Source: Arthrobacter alpinus (GTDB taxonomy: Bacteria > Actinomycetota > Actinomycetes > Actinomycetales > Micrococcaceae). Taken from it: a DNA stretch of 64,000 nt. A program made the position numbers and the translations under genes. The stretch lies in the NCBI RefSeq assembly GCF_001445575.1, contig NZ_CP013200.1, positions 124,001-188,000 on the forward strand, read 5' to 3'. The notes beneath the pieces were generated by a model. That model worked only from the letters and a program-made list of their open reading frames with translations. It searched no databases and was not told where the DNA came from. Below, one piece after another: positions 34,242 to 44,051 of this stretch; position 1 is the stretch's first letter; each line of letters begins with the position of its first letter.

Positions 34242-34286
34242 ACCGAACGACGGCGGCACTCTCCGCTGGCGGGCAGCTCCCGTTGA

Positions 34287-34322
34287 GCTGGTGGGCAGGT
34301 CTTTCAAGAGCCCGCCCACCAG
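34287..34322. terminator. Bidirectional terminator between lacI-type gene and GH36 gene
   Basis: CTGGTGGGC (34288-34296) pairs with GCCCACCAG (34314-34322), with further pairing of GGTCTT with AAGAGCC inside. It lies between two convergent genes. Confidence 0.75.
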
Positions 34323-34357
34323 TTAGCTGTGTTATTCGTTTATCTTGTTCGTGCCGC

Positions 34358-36493
34358 TTAGACGTCAGCCGGGCTGAGCATGATGAGCACCGACTGTTCC
34401 GGGAAAAGGACAGGTGCCTGAATACCTACCGTGCCCAGCACCGTGCCCGAGAGCACGCTCTCGTGCAGTGGCCAGTCCAGCGGGGATTGCCCATTGCCAA
34501 CTTCGTCATCGAGAGGATGCGACAGGCTCACGCGATAGCGACGATCGGGGGACAACCCGGGCAGGGTGATCCGACCCGAAGGGTAGGTCATGGACGCTTC
34601 GCGCTGGGTGAGGGCAAAGATAGCGCATTCGCCCTCCTGGGCCACCACACCCCGAAGGTCCAAGGCGGGATCGGCGAGATCTGCATGTACCGAGACTCCT
34701 GTGTGGAACAGTTCCCGGTTGTCTTTGTGGAAGCCCACCCACCGAGCAAGTTCCGCGGTTTGCGCCTCACTGATATCGGTAATGTTCCATTCGATGCCGA
34801 AGTGGCCAAAGATGGCTGTGCGGGCCATGAATCCCAGGCTGTGTTGGCGGCGGGTGGAATGTGAGATGGGGCCACCAATATGGGCTCCCATCAGCTCATA
34901 AGGGATCAGTAGACCGGTGTTGGCTTGGTTGTCGAGCCGCTCGATCGGGTCGATGCAGTCACTGGTCCAAATCCTGTCGGTATAGTTCAGAATGCCCAGG
35001 TCCACACGGGCACCGCCGGAGGCGCAACTTTCAATCTCAACCTCGGGGTGCCGGGACTTCAACTCAGCCAGCAAACGGTACAGCGCCAAGGTGGTGTTCC
35101 TGACGGCGGCGTGGCCAGTGCGGGGATCGGCGGCGTCCAACAGGTCCCTGTTGTGGTCCCACTTGATGTAGCTGATGGGGTACTCGCCCAGGATGGCACT
35201 GATGCGTTCGAGCAGGTAGTCAAAGCAAGCCGGGTGGGCAAGATTGAGCACTTGTTGCTGGCGACCGCTCGCGGGCCAGCGGCCGTCGGCGTGGAGAATC
35301 CAGTCGGGATGGTTACGGGCCAGCTCACTATCAGGATTGACCATTTCGGGTTCAAACCAGAGGCCAAACTCCATGCCGAGCTCGTGGACGTGATTGATGA
35401 TCGGGCCCAGGCCTTCGGCCCACACCTCGGGATCAACAAACCAGTCACCCAACCCTGCGGTGTCGTCGCGGCGGCCCAGGAACCAGCCATCGTCAAGGAC
35501 AAAACGCTCCACGCCAACGGCAGCGGCCTTGTCTGCCAGAGTCGACAAGGTTGCGAGATCGTGGTCGAAGTAGACGGCCTCCCACGTATTCAGTGTGACA
35601 GGGCGAGGGCGGGAGGGATGCTGCGGGCGTTGGCGCAGATCTTGATGGAAACGCCCAGACAACTCGTCCAAGCCGATGCCCCAGGAGCCGAGTGCCCAGG
35701 GAGTGGAGTAGCTTTCCCCTAGCGCCATCACTACTTCGCCGGGCAGCAACAGCTCTCCGGCCGTGAGGAAGTTGTCGCTGGTAATGGTGCGTTCAGCACT
35801 GAGCCGATGGTTGCCGCTCCAGGCCAGATGGACGCCGTGGACCAGGCCGCTGCGATGGCCAAAGCCGGCAGACCCGGCCAGCATGAGCAGCGTTGCGTCT
35901 GCGCCGGGACGGCCTCGGCGGCTTTCGCGCACGTGTGCACCGACGGTGAGCGGACGCTGCTGGGCGGTCCGTTCCTTCAAATGGCGCCCAGTGGCGTCCT
36001 GAATGGTGGTGACCGTCGCGGGCAACGGGAAGAGTGTGGCCAGCTGGTGCAGCTGATAAGCAGTGGAGCCCAGGTTGGTCAGGGTGTGCCGCTGGTGCAG
36101 CACACCATGGGAGCTGAGGGCCAGTTCGGTGACCAAGCGCAGTTCGGCTGCGGAGTCCTCGGAGGTGATGGTGAGGCTGTTAGCGGTGGAGGTGACCGCC
36201 GTCGTGCTTAATGCACTGGCCCATGCTGTGCCATTGCGCTGACCGAGGAGGGCCGGTGAGCCCTGCCACCCAAACACTTCTTGGGGCAGGAGCGTCAACC
36301 GTGCGGGGACGTCGATACCACCCGATACACGTTGGGGACGGGAGGCTACGGCGAGGGCGCTCAGCTCATCCGGGGAAAGGACGCCTGTTTCTGGCCCCCA
36401 GTGGATGATCGTAGGGAGGCCTGCTGTGCTCAGATCAACAATGACTGAGGTGCCGCCGCGATGCAGCTGCGTGTAGGAAAAGTCAGAATTCAT
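34358..36493 (-). CDS. Alpha-galactosidase, GH36
   Basis: A 711-aa cytosolic enzyme that removes alpha-1,6-galactose from raffinose-type sugars or melibiose. Nucleophile Asp is in YIKWDHNRD, acid/base Asp in WTSDCIDPIER. Also seen are FVLDDGWFLGRRDD, GLWFEPEMVNPDSEL and the N-terminal beta-sandwich domain. No signal peptide. A promoter lies so close to the ATG that the message is probably leaderless. No LacI palindrome of the type at 33081 is found upstream, so its control may differ from that of the GH42 operon. Confidence 0.95.
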   Translation of the reverse strand: MNSDFSYTQLHRGGTSVIVDLSTAGLPTIIHWGPETGVLSPDELSALAVASRPQRVSGGIDVPARLTLLPQEVFGWQGSPALLGQRNGTAWASALSTTAVTSTANSLTITSEDSAAELRLVTELALSSHGVLHQRHTLTNLGSTAYQLHQLATLFPLPATVTTIQDATGRHLKERTAQQRPLTVGAHVRESRRGRPGADATLLMLAGSAGFGHRSGLVHGVHLAWSGNHRLSAERTITSDNFLTAGELLLPGEVVMALGESYSTPWALGSWGIGLDELSGRFHQDLRQRPQHPSRPRPVTLNTWEAVYFDHDLATLSTLADKAAAVGVERFVLDDGWFLGRRDDTAGLGDWFVDPEVWAEGLGPIINHVHELGMEFGLWFEPEMVNPDSELARNHPDWILHADGRWPASGRQQQVLNLAHPACFDYLLERISAILGEYPISYIKWDHNRDLLDAADPRTGHAAVRNTTLALYRLLAELKSRHPEVEIESCASGGARVDLGILNYTDRIWTSDCIDPIERLDNQANTGLLIPYELMGAHIGGPISHSTRRQHSLGFMARTAIFGHFGIEWNITDISEAQTAELARWVGFHKDNRELFHTGVSVHADLADPALDLRGVVAQEGECAIFALTQREASMTYPSGRITLPGLSPDRRYRVSLSHPLDDEVGNGQSPLDWPLHESVLSGTVLGTVGIQAPVLFPEQSVLIMLSPADV

Positions 36494-36501
36494 TTATTAG
36501 T

Positions 36502-36528
36502 TTTATATCGAAAGAAAATAACTGTCAA
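36502..36528 (-). promoter_or_regulatory. Promoter of the alpha-galactosidase gene
   Basis: On the minus strand TTGACA (36528-36523) and TATAAA (36507-36502) are 15 bp apart, and the ATG is only 8 bases after the -10 box. A start 7-8 bases past the -10 would coincide with the ATG. No Shine-Dalgarno is present. Confidence 0.6.
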
Positions 36529-36630
36529 AAGCCTGATTCATAATCCACACCTACGTGCGCGGCCGTAATTCAAGTCCGTCCATGAGCAATTCACCACGCT
36601 CCACGGCTCCCCGCAGCGCGCCCCTTCGAC

Positions 36631-37200
36631 TTAGGGTCGGCGAGCCTCATCGCGGTCGAACTCTTCGAAGGAACCAATGAAATCCGGCTCACTGTCTGCC
36701 GATTCCCGGCGGCGCCCGTGGCGCATCATGTGCAGCCGGTAAGCGCCGATGGCCAGCATGGCAGTGGTCAGCAGGTGCAGTGCACCACCCCAGATATCGG
36801 TGCGGATCAGCGCAGCGAGCAGGCCCGCCAGCATCACCCCTGAGCCGAGCGTCATCAGGAGGCGCAAGCGTTCAAAATATCCGTAAACCACAATGGCCGC
36901 ACCCAGGACCATCCAAGGCCCTGCGCCATTGAGGAACGGCAGTAAGGCGGACAGCCCAACGCCCAGCACCGTGCCGCCGGCAAGGTACAGGTAGTGGTTG
37001 CGTGGAGCAATCCACCATGAGGGGTGCTTCCACAGCCAGGCAGCGCTGCCGACACTCACTATGAGGGTGCCTGTTGCCAAGAAGCCAGCGTCAGCACCGT
37101 TGCCATGTTGGGTCATCATGCTGATGGCTCCGGAGATCAAAAAGAGGAGCGCGAAACCCAACAAGGGAACCCAATTATTCCCCACATGGCGTGTCTGCAC
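36631..37200 (-). CDS. Integral membrane protein, function unknown
   Basis: A 189-aa protein with about six hydrophobic segments (VPLLGFALLFLISGAISMM, FLATGTLIVSVGSAAWLW, YLAGGTVLGVGLSALLPFL, WMVLGAAIVVYGYFE, LMTLGSGVMLAGLLAALI, LLTTAMLAIGAYRL) and an acidic cytosolic tail ending in FEEFDRDEARRP. GTG 37200 is chosen because GGAGG lies upstream and the extra residues of the longer frame look non-coding. Unrecognised family. Confidence 0.68.
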   Translation of the reverse strand: MQTRHVGNNWVPLLGFALLFLISGAISMMTQHGNGADAGFLATGTLIVSVGSAAWLWKHPSWWIAPRNHYLYLAGGTVLGVGLSALLPFLNGAGPWMVLGAAIVVYGYFERLRLLMTLGSGVMLAGLLAALIRTDIWGGALHLLTTAMLAIGAYRLHMMRHGRRRESADSEPDFIGSFEEFDRDEARRP

Positions 37201-37415
37201 TGCCCTTCGACCTCCCCAGATCGTCTTTATCAGGAGTATCGGCAGACACGTTTCAAATAACGGACCGGCCTCGGCAATCTTTGCCGCTCCTACCGATAGA
37301 TTACAGCGCGCCACTGACACTTCTGGACCAGAAGACAAATTCTGACAGTGTTGCTGACTAACTGTTTGTCCGGGAACAGCTTTTCCCATCGTGCCGGGCG
37401 CACAATGTCAGTGGC

Positions 37416-40400
37416 ATGCGGCATGATGGAGCCGTGGACGAAACAAGCCAAATGGGTGCAATGAGCCAGTTCGCGGAACCGACCCGCGAGTGGTTTCTGG
37501 GCGCCTTCGGCTCCCCAACCCCGGCTCAGGCTGGCGCCTGGGACGCGGTATCCAACGGGGTTCACTCCCTTGTGGTGGCACCCACCGGTTCCGGTAAAAC
37601 CTTGGCCGCCTTTCTTTGGGCCCTGGATGGTCTCATTGCCAGAAACAGTTCCCCGGAGTCGGCTGCCACAGCCCCAGAAACACGCACAGCACCCAAACGG
37701 GGCACCAGCGTCCTCTATATCTCCCCCTTGAAGGCTCTCGGTGTGGACGTTGAACGGAACCTGCGCGCACCATTGATCGGCATCACCCAAACAGCTGCCC
37801 GGCTCGGTCTAGACGCCCCAACCGTCAGCGTCGGGGTGAGATCCGGGGATACCCCCACCAATGAGCGCCGCCGCCTGCTCAGCCATCCGCCAGACATCTT
37901 GATCACCACCCCCGAGTCCCTGTATTTGATGCTGACCTCCAAGGCGCGGGAAACACTCACAGCCGTCCACACCATCATCATCGACGAGGTCCACGCCGTC
38001 GCCGGCACCAAGCGCGGAGCCCATCTGGCAGTATCCCTTGAGCGCCTCGATGCGCTCCTGGAAACACCGGCCCAACGCATCGGACTGTCCGCCACGGTGG
38101 AGCCGCATTCCACGGTGGCCCGCTTTCTGGGCGGTCAGGCCCCGGTCAGCATCGTTGCTCCGGCCAGCACCAAGACGTGGAATCTGGGCGTCACGGTGCC
38201 GGTCGCGGACATGACGGAACTGCCCGCCCTCGCCGCCGCCCACGATCTCGGCCCAGCCTCCGGACTGCAGCCGAACGCCTCCATCTGGCCGCATGTGGAG
38301 GAAAAGATTGTAGACGCCGTCCTGGCGAAGAAATCCACCATCATCTTCGCAAACTCCCGCCGACTGGCCGAGCGCTTGACCGGGCGGCTCAACGAGATTT
38401 ATCTGGAGCGGCTGGAACTGGCTGACCTGGCTGAGTCCGCTGACGCCGGGCCCACGCCAGCGAGGGGCCCCGGCCGAGCGGGCGAGGCCGGGGAGCTGGT
38501 GGGGATCGACGCCGCACCCTCCTCCGTCGATCCGTGGCGGACCGCACGGTCCCCCGCTCGGCTGCCGGCGGATGGGCCCACGCCCGCGAGGGGCCCCGGC
38601 CGAGCTGGCGAGGCTCGGCTGCCGGCGGAGATGATGGCCCAGGCCGGGGCCGTGGCGGGTGCCCCCAATGTCCTCGCCAAGGCGCACCACGGCTCGGTGT
38701 CCAAGGAGCAGCGGGCGCTGATCGAGGACGATCTCAAGTCCGGGCGGCTACGCGCAGTTGTGGCCACGTCCAGTCTGGAATTGGGCATCGACATGGGTGC
38801 TGTGGACTTGGTGATCCAGGTGGAGTCCCCGCCTTCGGTGGCCAGCGGGCTGCAGCGGGTGGGACGTGCCGGGCACCAGGTAGGCGAGATTTCCGAGGGC
38901 TTGCTCTTCCCCAAACACCGGGCTGATTTGCTGCATTCTGCTGTTACTGTCGAGCGGATGCTTGCCGGCCAGATCGAACCGCTCTCGATCCCAGCCAACC
39001 CGCTGGACATCCTCGCCCAACAAACCGTAGCCGCCACGGCCCTGGAATCCATTGGCGTCGATGAGTGGTTTGAGACCGTGCGGCGCAGCGCCCCCTTTGC
39101 TGCCCTCCCGCGGTCAGCCTTCGATGCCACGCTGGACTTGCTGGCCGGACGCTACCCCTCTGACGAATTTGCCGAGCTGCGTCCGCGCATTGTCTGGGAC
39201 CGCACCGCTGGCACCATCACCGGCCGCCCCGGAGCCCAGCGGCTGGCCGTCACTTCCGGCGGAACCATCCCGGACCGCGGCCTCTTTGGTGTCTTCATTA
39301 TTGGTTCAGACGAGCCGGGCGCGGCCGGAACCGCCAACAAGGGCGGCCGGCGCGTGGGCGAACTCGATGAGGAGATGGTCTACGAGTCCCGGGTGGGTGA
39401 TGTCTTTGCCCTCGGCGCCACAAGCTGGAAGATCGAGGACATTACCTTTGACCGCGTGCTGGTCTCCCCTGCCTTCGGCCAACCCGGCAAGCTGCCGTTC
39501 TGGAAGGGCGATTCCCTGGGCCGCCCGGTTGAATTGGGCCGCGCACTGGGTGCCTTCATCCGTGAAGTCAGCGCCGCCCCACGTAAAAAGGCCCTGGCCC
39601 GCTGCGAGGCCACCGGCTTGGATGAGTGGGCTGCCAATAACTTGCTTGGCTATCTCGACGAGCAAAAGGCCGCCACCACTACCGTTCCCGATGACAAGAC
39701 GCTCATGGTGGAACGCTTCCACGACGAGCTCGGTGACTGGCGCGTGGTGCTGCACAGTCCCTTCGGCATGCCGGTTCACGCTCCGTGGGCGCTGGCAGTG
39801 GCCGCTCGCCTGCACGAACGCTATGGCTTAGACGGCTCGGCCATGGCTTCTGACGACGGCATTGTGCTGCGCGTTCCCCTCATGGACGATGAGCCGCCCG
39901 GCGCTGACTTATTCATGTTTGACCCCGAAGAACTGGACGGAATCGTTACGGCCGAAGTGGGCGGATCTGCGCTCTTTGCCAGCCGTTTCCGCGAGTGTGC
40001 CGCCCGCGCACTGCTGCTCCCCCGGCAGAATCCGGGCAAGCGTTCGCCCCTATGGCAGCAGCGCCAGCGCTCGGCCCAACTGCTCGATGTTGCCCGCAAG
40101 TACCCGCAGTTCCCGATCGTGCTGGAAACCGTGCGCGAATGCCTGCAGGATGTCTACGATCTCCCTGCGCTGAAGGGCATTGCCTCCTCGATCGAGCGGC
40201 GTGAGCTGCGGATCGTGGAAACCACCACCAATGAACCGTCACCTTTCGCCCGCTCTCTCTTGTTCGGCTACGTGGCCAGCTTTCTCTACGAGGGTGATTC
40301 CCCGCTCGCCGAACGCCGCGCCGCCGCCCTCTCCCTAGATCCCGCGCTGCTCGATGAGCTGCTGGGCCGGGCCGAGCTGCGCGAGCTGCTCGATCCGGCT

Positions 40401-42461
40401 GTCATCGCCGCCACCGCGGCCCAGCTGCAGCGCCTGGCTGGTGCGGGCGGCGACGCCGATCGCCGCGTGCGTGGCCTTGAAGGGGTGGCAGATCTGCTCC
40501 GATTGTTGGGCCCGTTGAGCGTTGAGGAGGTTGCCGCCCGGCTACTTCCCGAGGTTCCCCAACTCCAAGAACCGTCCGACGCCGGGCACTCCCCTGCCGC
40601 CGCTGCCGCACCCGATCTGGTGGCCGAGGCCCGCCCTGGGACGCAGAGCAGCTCCGAGACAGCGGCGCAGGATCAGCCTGCGGCGCAGGAGCAGCCTGTG
40701 GCCGAGGCCCACCTGGCGCTGGCGGCCTCTCACCTCTCTGGGTTACTCGCAGCAAACCGCGCGTTGCGGGTCAACATGGCGGGTCAGGAGCGGTACGCCG
40801 CCATTGAGGATGCGGCACGGTTGCGCGATGCCCTCGGCATTCCGCTGCCCATGGGTGTTCCGTTGGCGTTCATTGAACCCGTGGCCGATCCGCTGAGTGA
40901 TTTGCTGGGACGTTACGCCCGCACCCACGGACCCTTCACCGCAGCGGAAGCCGCGGCGAGGCTGGGACTCGGTGTCGCCGTCGTACAGTCCGGGCTGGCC
41001 AGATTGGCTGCCGACAGGCGCGTCACAGAAGGTGAATTTTTGCCGCTGCGTGCCGAAAATGGTGCCACGGAATGGTGCGATGTTCAGGTTCTGCGGCAGT
41101 TGCGGAGCAGATCGCTGGCGGCGCTGCGTGCCGAAGTTGAGCCCGTTGACGCGGCAGCCTTTGCCCTGTTCCTGCCTGCCTGGCAGCATGTCACCTCCGC
41201 TGCGGGAACCCCGGCTCTGCGGGGTTTGGACGGCGTGCTGACGGTAGTGGATCAGTTAGCTGGCGTGCCCATTCCGGCATCGGCCTGGGAACCGCTGGTG
41301 CTGGCTGCGCGCGTGGCCGATTACTCCCCCGCCATGCTGGACGAGCTGACGGCCACCGGTGAAGTGCTGGTTTCGGGTGCGGGTTCCTTGGGCTCGAATG
41401 ATGGCTGGCTGAGTCTCCACATTGCGGATTCGGTGGATCTGACGCTGGCGCCATCGACGGATTTCACGCCCACCGAATTTCACGAACGGATCGTGGCCGC
41501 GTTGCACACCGGCGGCGCCTACTTCTTCCACCAACTGCGCGAAATGACCGCCGACGGCCCGGATCTGGCCGCCTCCGATACCGATCTGATGTCCGCACTG
41601 TGGGAGCTGTTCTGGGCCGGGCGCATCAGCAATGACACCTTCGCCCCGATCCGGGCCCTCTTATCTGGCGGGCACACGGCGCACAAGCAAAAAGCCCCAC
41701 CCTCGCGGCTGCGCCCTGCCCGAGCCGGCCGTTATGGGCGCCTGCCGGGTCGGGCCGCAGGCGTGCAGCGCGGCGCCCCACCCATGGGTGCCGGGCGCTG
41801 GAGTTTATTGCCGGCCCCTGCCACCGAAACCGACAGCGCCCAAACCACCCTGCGCAGTCATGCCCTCGCCGAACTGTTCCTGGACCGGTACGGGGTGGTC
41901 ACGCGCGGCTCCGTCATGAACCACGGACTTCCCGGCGGTTTCGGACTCATGTACAAGGTGTTGGCCCGGCTGGAGGAGAGTGGAAAATGCCGCCGCGGCT
42001 ACTTCATCGAGCACCTCGGCGCGGCGCAGTTTGCTGTCTCGGCCACAGTGGACCGGTTGCGCACCTTCAGCGAGGACGCATCGCTGAACCCGCGTCCACC
42101 GAAGGCTTTGGCCCTGGCCGCGACTGATCCCGCCAACCCCTACGGCGCCGCCCTGCCCTGGCCGCCGCTGGAATCCGGGCACAGGCCCGGGCGCAAGGCG
42201 GGCGCCTTGGTGGTGATGGTCGACGGCGTACTGGTCCTCTATGTGGAGCGCGGCGGGCGCACGCTGTTGTGCTTCAGCGACGATGAATCCATGGTGGCGC
42301 TGGCCGGTACGGCCTTGGTCAACGTGGTCAAGCGCGGCGCGATCGACAAAATGGCCATTGAAAAGGTCAATGGCGGCGAGGTTTTGGGTACGCCGCTGGC
42401 CGCGGCTATGCTCGCCTCAGGGGCGTACAGCTCGCCGCGAGGAGTGCGGATCCGTGCCTGA
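37416..42461 (+). CDS. lhr: Lhr-type ATP-dependent helicase
   Basis: A 1681-aa superfamily 2 helicase; long Lhr of actinobacteria and E. coli, a 3'-5' translocase in DNA repair. Walker A APTGSGKT at 55-62, DEVH at ~190, GLSAT, and motif VI QRVGRAGHQ at ~480; then the winged helix and large Lhr C-terminal region. Between motif III and AHHGSVSKEQR (residues ~345-405) is an insert with two copies of GPTPARGPGRAGEA, encoded by a dispersed DNA repeat. The next gene, a Nei2-type glycosylase, overlaps it by 8 bp; the pairing fits a repair operon. Confidence 0.93.
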   Translation: MRHDGAVDETSQMGAMSQFAEPTREWFLGAFGSPTPAQAGAWDAVSNGVHSLVVAPTGSGKTLAAFLWALDGLIARNSSPESAATAPETRTAPKRGTSVLYISPLKALGVDVERNLRAPLIGITQTAARLGLDAPTVSVGVRSGDTPTNERRRLLSHPPDILITTPESLYLMLTSKARETLTAVHTIIIDEVHAVAGTKRGAHLAVSLERLDALLETPAQRIGLSATVEPHSTVARFLGGQAPVSIVAPASTKTWNLGVTVPVADMTELPALAAAHDLGPASGLQPNASIWPHVEEKIVDAVLAKKSTIIFANSRRLAERLTGRLNEIYLERLELADLAESADAGPTPARGPGRAGEAGELVGIDAAPSSVDPWRTARSPARLPADGPTPARGPGRAGEARLPAEMMAQAGAVAGAPNVLAKAHHGSVSKEQRALIEDDLKSGRLRAVVATSSLELGIDMGAVDLVIQVESPPSVASGLQRVGRAGHQVGEISEGLLFPKHRADLLHSAVTVERMLAGQIEPLSIPANPLDILAQQTVAATALESIGVDEWFETVRRSAPFAALPRSAFDATLDLLAGRYPSDEFAELRPRIVWDRTAGTITGRPGAQRLAVTSGGTIPDRGLFGVFIIGSDEPGAAGTANKGGRRVGELDEEMVYESRVGDVFALGATSWKIEDITFDRVLVSPAFGQPGKLPFWKGDSLGRPVELGRALGAFIREVSAAPRKKALARCEATGLDEWAANNLLGYLDEQKAATTTVPDDKTLMVERFHDELGDWRVVLHSPFGMPVHAPWALAVAARLHERYGLDGSAMASDDGIVLRVPLMDDEPPGADLFMFDPEELDGIVTAEVGGSALFASRFRECAARALLLPRQNPGKRSPLWQQRQRSAQLLDVARKYPQFPIVLETVRECLQDVYDLPALKGIASSIERRELRIVETTTNEPSPFARSLLFGYVASFLYEGDSPLAERRAAALSLDPALLDELLGRAELRELLDPAVIAATAAQLQRLAGAGGDADRRVRGLEGVADLLRLLGPLSVEEVAARLLPEVPQLQEPSDAGHSPAAAAAPDLVAEARPGTQSSSETAAQDQPAAQEQPVAEAHLALAASHLSGLLAANRALRVNMAGQERYAAIEDAARLRDALGIPLPMGVPLAFIEPVADPLSDLLGRYARTHGPFTAAEAAARLGLGVAVVQSGLARLAADRRVTEGEFLPLRAENGATEWCDVQVLRQLRSRSLAALRAEVEPVDAAAFALFLPAWQHVTSAAGTPALRGLDGVLTVVDQLAGVPIPASAWEPLVLAARVADYSPAMLDELTATGEVLVSGAGSLGSNDGWLSLHIADSVDLTLAPSTDFTPTEFHERIVAALHTGGAYFFHQLREMTADGPDLAASDTDLMSALWELFWAGRISNDTFAPIRALLSGGHTAHKQKAPPSRLRPARAGRYGRLPGRAAGVQRGAPPMGAGRWSLLPAPATETDSAQTTLRSHALAELFLDRYGVVTRGSVMNHGLPGGFGLMYKVLARLEESGKCRRGYFIEHLGAAQFAVSATVDRLRTFSEDASLNPRPPKALALAATDPANPYGAALPWPPLESGHRPGRKAGALVVMVDGVLVLYVERGGRTLLCFSDDESMVALAGTALVNVVKRGAIDKMAIEKVNGGEVLGTPLAAAMLASGAYSSPRGVRIRA
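38448..38614. repeat. Dispersed GC-rich repeat inside lhr, two copies
   Basis: Copies at 38448-38488 and 38574-38614, each GGGCCCACG followed by GCGAGGGGCCCCGGCCGAGC, are ~95% alike. A short word CGGCTGCCGGCGGA is also repeated at 38560 and 38616. The reading frame is kept. A related copy is at 53-110. Confidence 0.7.
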
Positions 42462-43275
42462 GGGAGATACTGTTTGGCGGCAGGCACGGGACCTGCGCGT
42501 GGTTCTTGAGGGGCAGGAATTGTTGTCCAGCGACTTCAGAGTTCCGGCGCATGCCACGTTGAACTTGGCCGGAGCGCTGGTGTCCCGGGTGGAGTCGCGG
42601 GGCAAGCACCTGCTCATGTTCGTGGGCGGGCAGGTGATCCATTCGCATCTGTCCATGGAAGGACACTGGGACATCTACCCCGTAGCCGCCAACGGCCGTC
42701 CGGCAAAGTGGCGGCGGCCCGCCTTCACCGCCCGGGCGGTGCTGCAAACCAAGCTGGGAACAGCTGTGGGATTTTCGCTGGGCATGCTGGAAGTCCTGCA
42801 GGAGGCGCTGGTGGCGGACGCCGTGGGACATCTTGGGCCGGATCTGCTGGGGCCGGGCTGGGACCAGGACGAGGCACTGCGTAGGCTGCTGGCCAATCCT
42901 GGGCGAGCCATTGGGCTGGCGCTACTGGACCAGCGAAACCTGGCCGGGATCGGCAACATTTACCGCAATGAGCTATGTTTCCTGAGCCGAGTGCACCCGT
43001 CCACGGCGGTTGAGGGTGTGCCTGATCTTCCGCGGATGGTGGCGCTGGCCAAGCGGCTGCTCGAGGTGAACAAGGACCGGTCGCAACGCTCCACCACTGG
43101 AGGGCCGGCGCGGGGCGAGGCAGCCTCATGGGTCTATGGTTTGGCCGGGAAACCCTGCAAGCGGTGCGGAGCGCTGATCCGTCATGCCAAATTGCCCGAT
43201 CCGGCTTTTCCTACCCGCGCCGCCCGGGACATTTATTGGTGCCCACGCTGCCAGCCTTTGCCGTTAAAGGGGTGA
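42454..43275 (+). CDS. Endonuclease VIII-like DNA glycosylase (Nei2 type)
   Basis: A 273-aa Fpg/Nei-family base-excision glycosylase/AP lyase. The N terminus is M-PEGDTVWR: Pro 2 is the Schiff-base nucleophile and Glu 3 follows. The helix-two-turn-helix block is GLALLDQRNLAGIGNIYRNE. The zinc finger uses CKRCG and YWCPRC. The GTG 42454 start is fixed by the need for Pro at position 2 and by AGGAG upstream. It overlaps lhr by 8 bp, so the two are co-expressed. It likely removes oxidised pyrimidines. Confidence 0.93.
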   Translation: MPEGDTVWRQARDLRVVLEGQELLSSDFRVPAHATLNLAGALVSRVESRGKHLLMFVGGQVIHSHLSMEGHWDIYPVAANGRPAKWRRPAFTARAVLQTKLGTAVGFSLGMLEVLQEALVADAVGHLGPDLLGPGWDQDEALRRLLANPGRAIGLALLDQRNLAGIGNIYRNELCFLSRVHPSTAVEGVPDLPRMVALAKRLLEVNKDRSQRSTTGGPARGEAASWVYGLAGKPCKRCGALIRHAKLPDPAFPTRAARDIYWCPRCQPLPLKG

Positions 43276-43276
43276 G

Positions 43277-43912
43277 TTACAGGCGTGAGCGCAGGACCTG
43301 AACGCCTGAACCGTGGAGCTTGTCCAGATGCGCCCGGCGCCCGGCCATGACCATCACCAGAGACAGCGTCGGCCCCTCAATAAGGGGACCGTTTCCGGCA
43401 GCAAATGGGCCGTCGTCAGCCTTCAGACGCAGGCCCGCTGCGTTGCTCCTGCTGGGAACGGCGAAGTCACGAAGGGCATAAAACTCTGCAACTGGCATGA
43501 GCGCATCCATGGACGGAGTGTGGCTAAACCCCAACGGAAAGCGAATATCTTCGGCATGGACCAGAACTTCGCCCAGGTAGGCAGCGGTGTCGGACGTGGG
43601 AGCCGTGGTGCTGGTGATGAGGGCCCGGAACTGTTCCAGGGTCGCCTCCGGAGTGGCGCCCAGATACTCGCGCAGGCGGCGTAGGTTGTGCACGTCTGGG
43701 CGGAACCGCGCGCCGAGCATGCTGCGGATCCACCGCCATTGGCCAATGCTTGCCGCGGCACTCAGATGGGCCACGACCTGTTCAACATCCCATGCTCCAC
43801 ACAATGATTCGTGATGCCATTGGGCCGGTGTCAGGCTAGCCAAATCTTCCGCGAGCGCGACCCGTTCAGCGTGCGCCAAGGCCCATAGCTCGTTGTCCTG
43901 AATCTTTGCCAT
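43277..43912 (-). CDS. DinB/maleylpyruvate isomerase-type protein
   Basis: A 211-aa protein of the actinobacterial mycothiol-dependent maleylpyruvate isomerase-like family. The metal-binding motif of the four-helix bundle is seen in SLCGAWDVEQVVAHLSAAAS and GEVLVHAEDIRFPLG (His ligands), and the N-terminal LAHAERVALAEDLASLTPAQW is typical. Family members use mycothiol as a cofactor, but the substrate here cannot be named. ATG 43912 follows GGGGAAAAA. It converges on the Nei2 gene with only one base between stops. Confidence 0.8.
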   Translation of the reverse strand: MAKIQDNELWALAHAERVALAEDLASLTPAQWHHESLCGAWDVEQVVAHLSAAASIGQWRWIRSMLGARFRPDVHNLRRLREYLGATPEATLEQFRALITSTTAPTSDTAAYLGEVLVHAEDIRFPLGFSHTPSMDALMPVAEFYALRDFAVPSRSNAAGLRLKADDGPFAAGNGPLIEGPTLSLVMVMAGRRAHLDKLHGSGVQVLRSRL

Positions 43913-44051
43913 GGTTATTTTTCCCCTATGCCGTTTGTGTGACTCCAATCCTAGGCGAGCACGCATTAACGCAGTCTGCTGGTGCAGTTGGTCCCGTTCG
44001 TTGAACCACCCGCACCAGCAAGATTTTTTGTTGTTTGCCCCACGACCAGTT

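Noticed and set aside
41805..42182. Minus-strand frames inside lhr as separate genes
   Set aside because: The plus-strand lhr frame is continuous with family motifs; the antisense frames have none.
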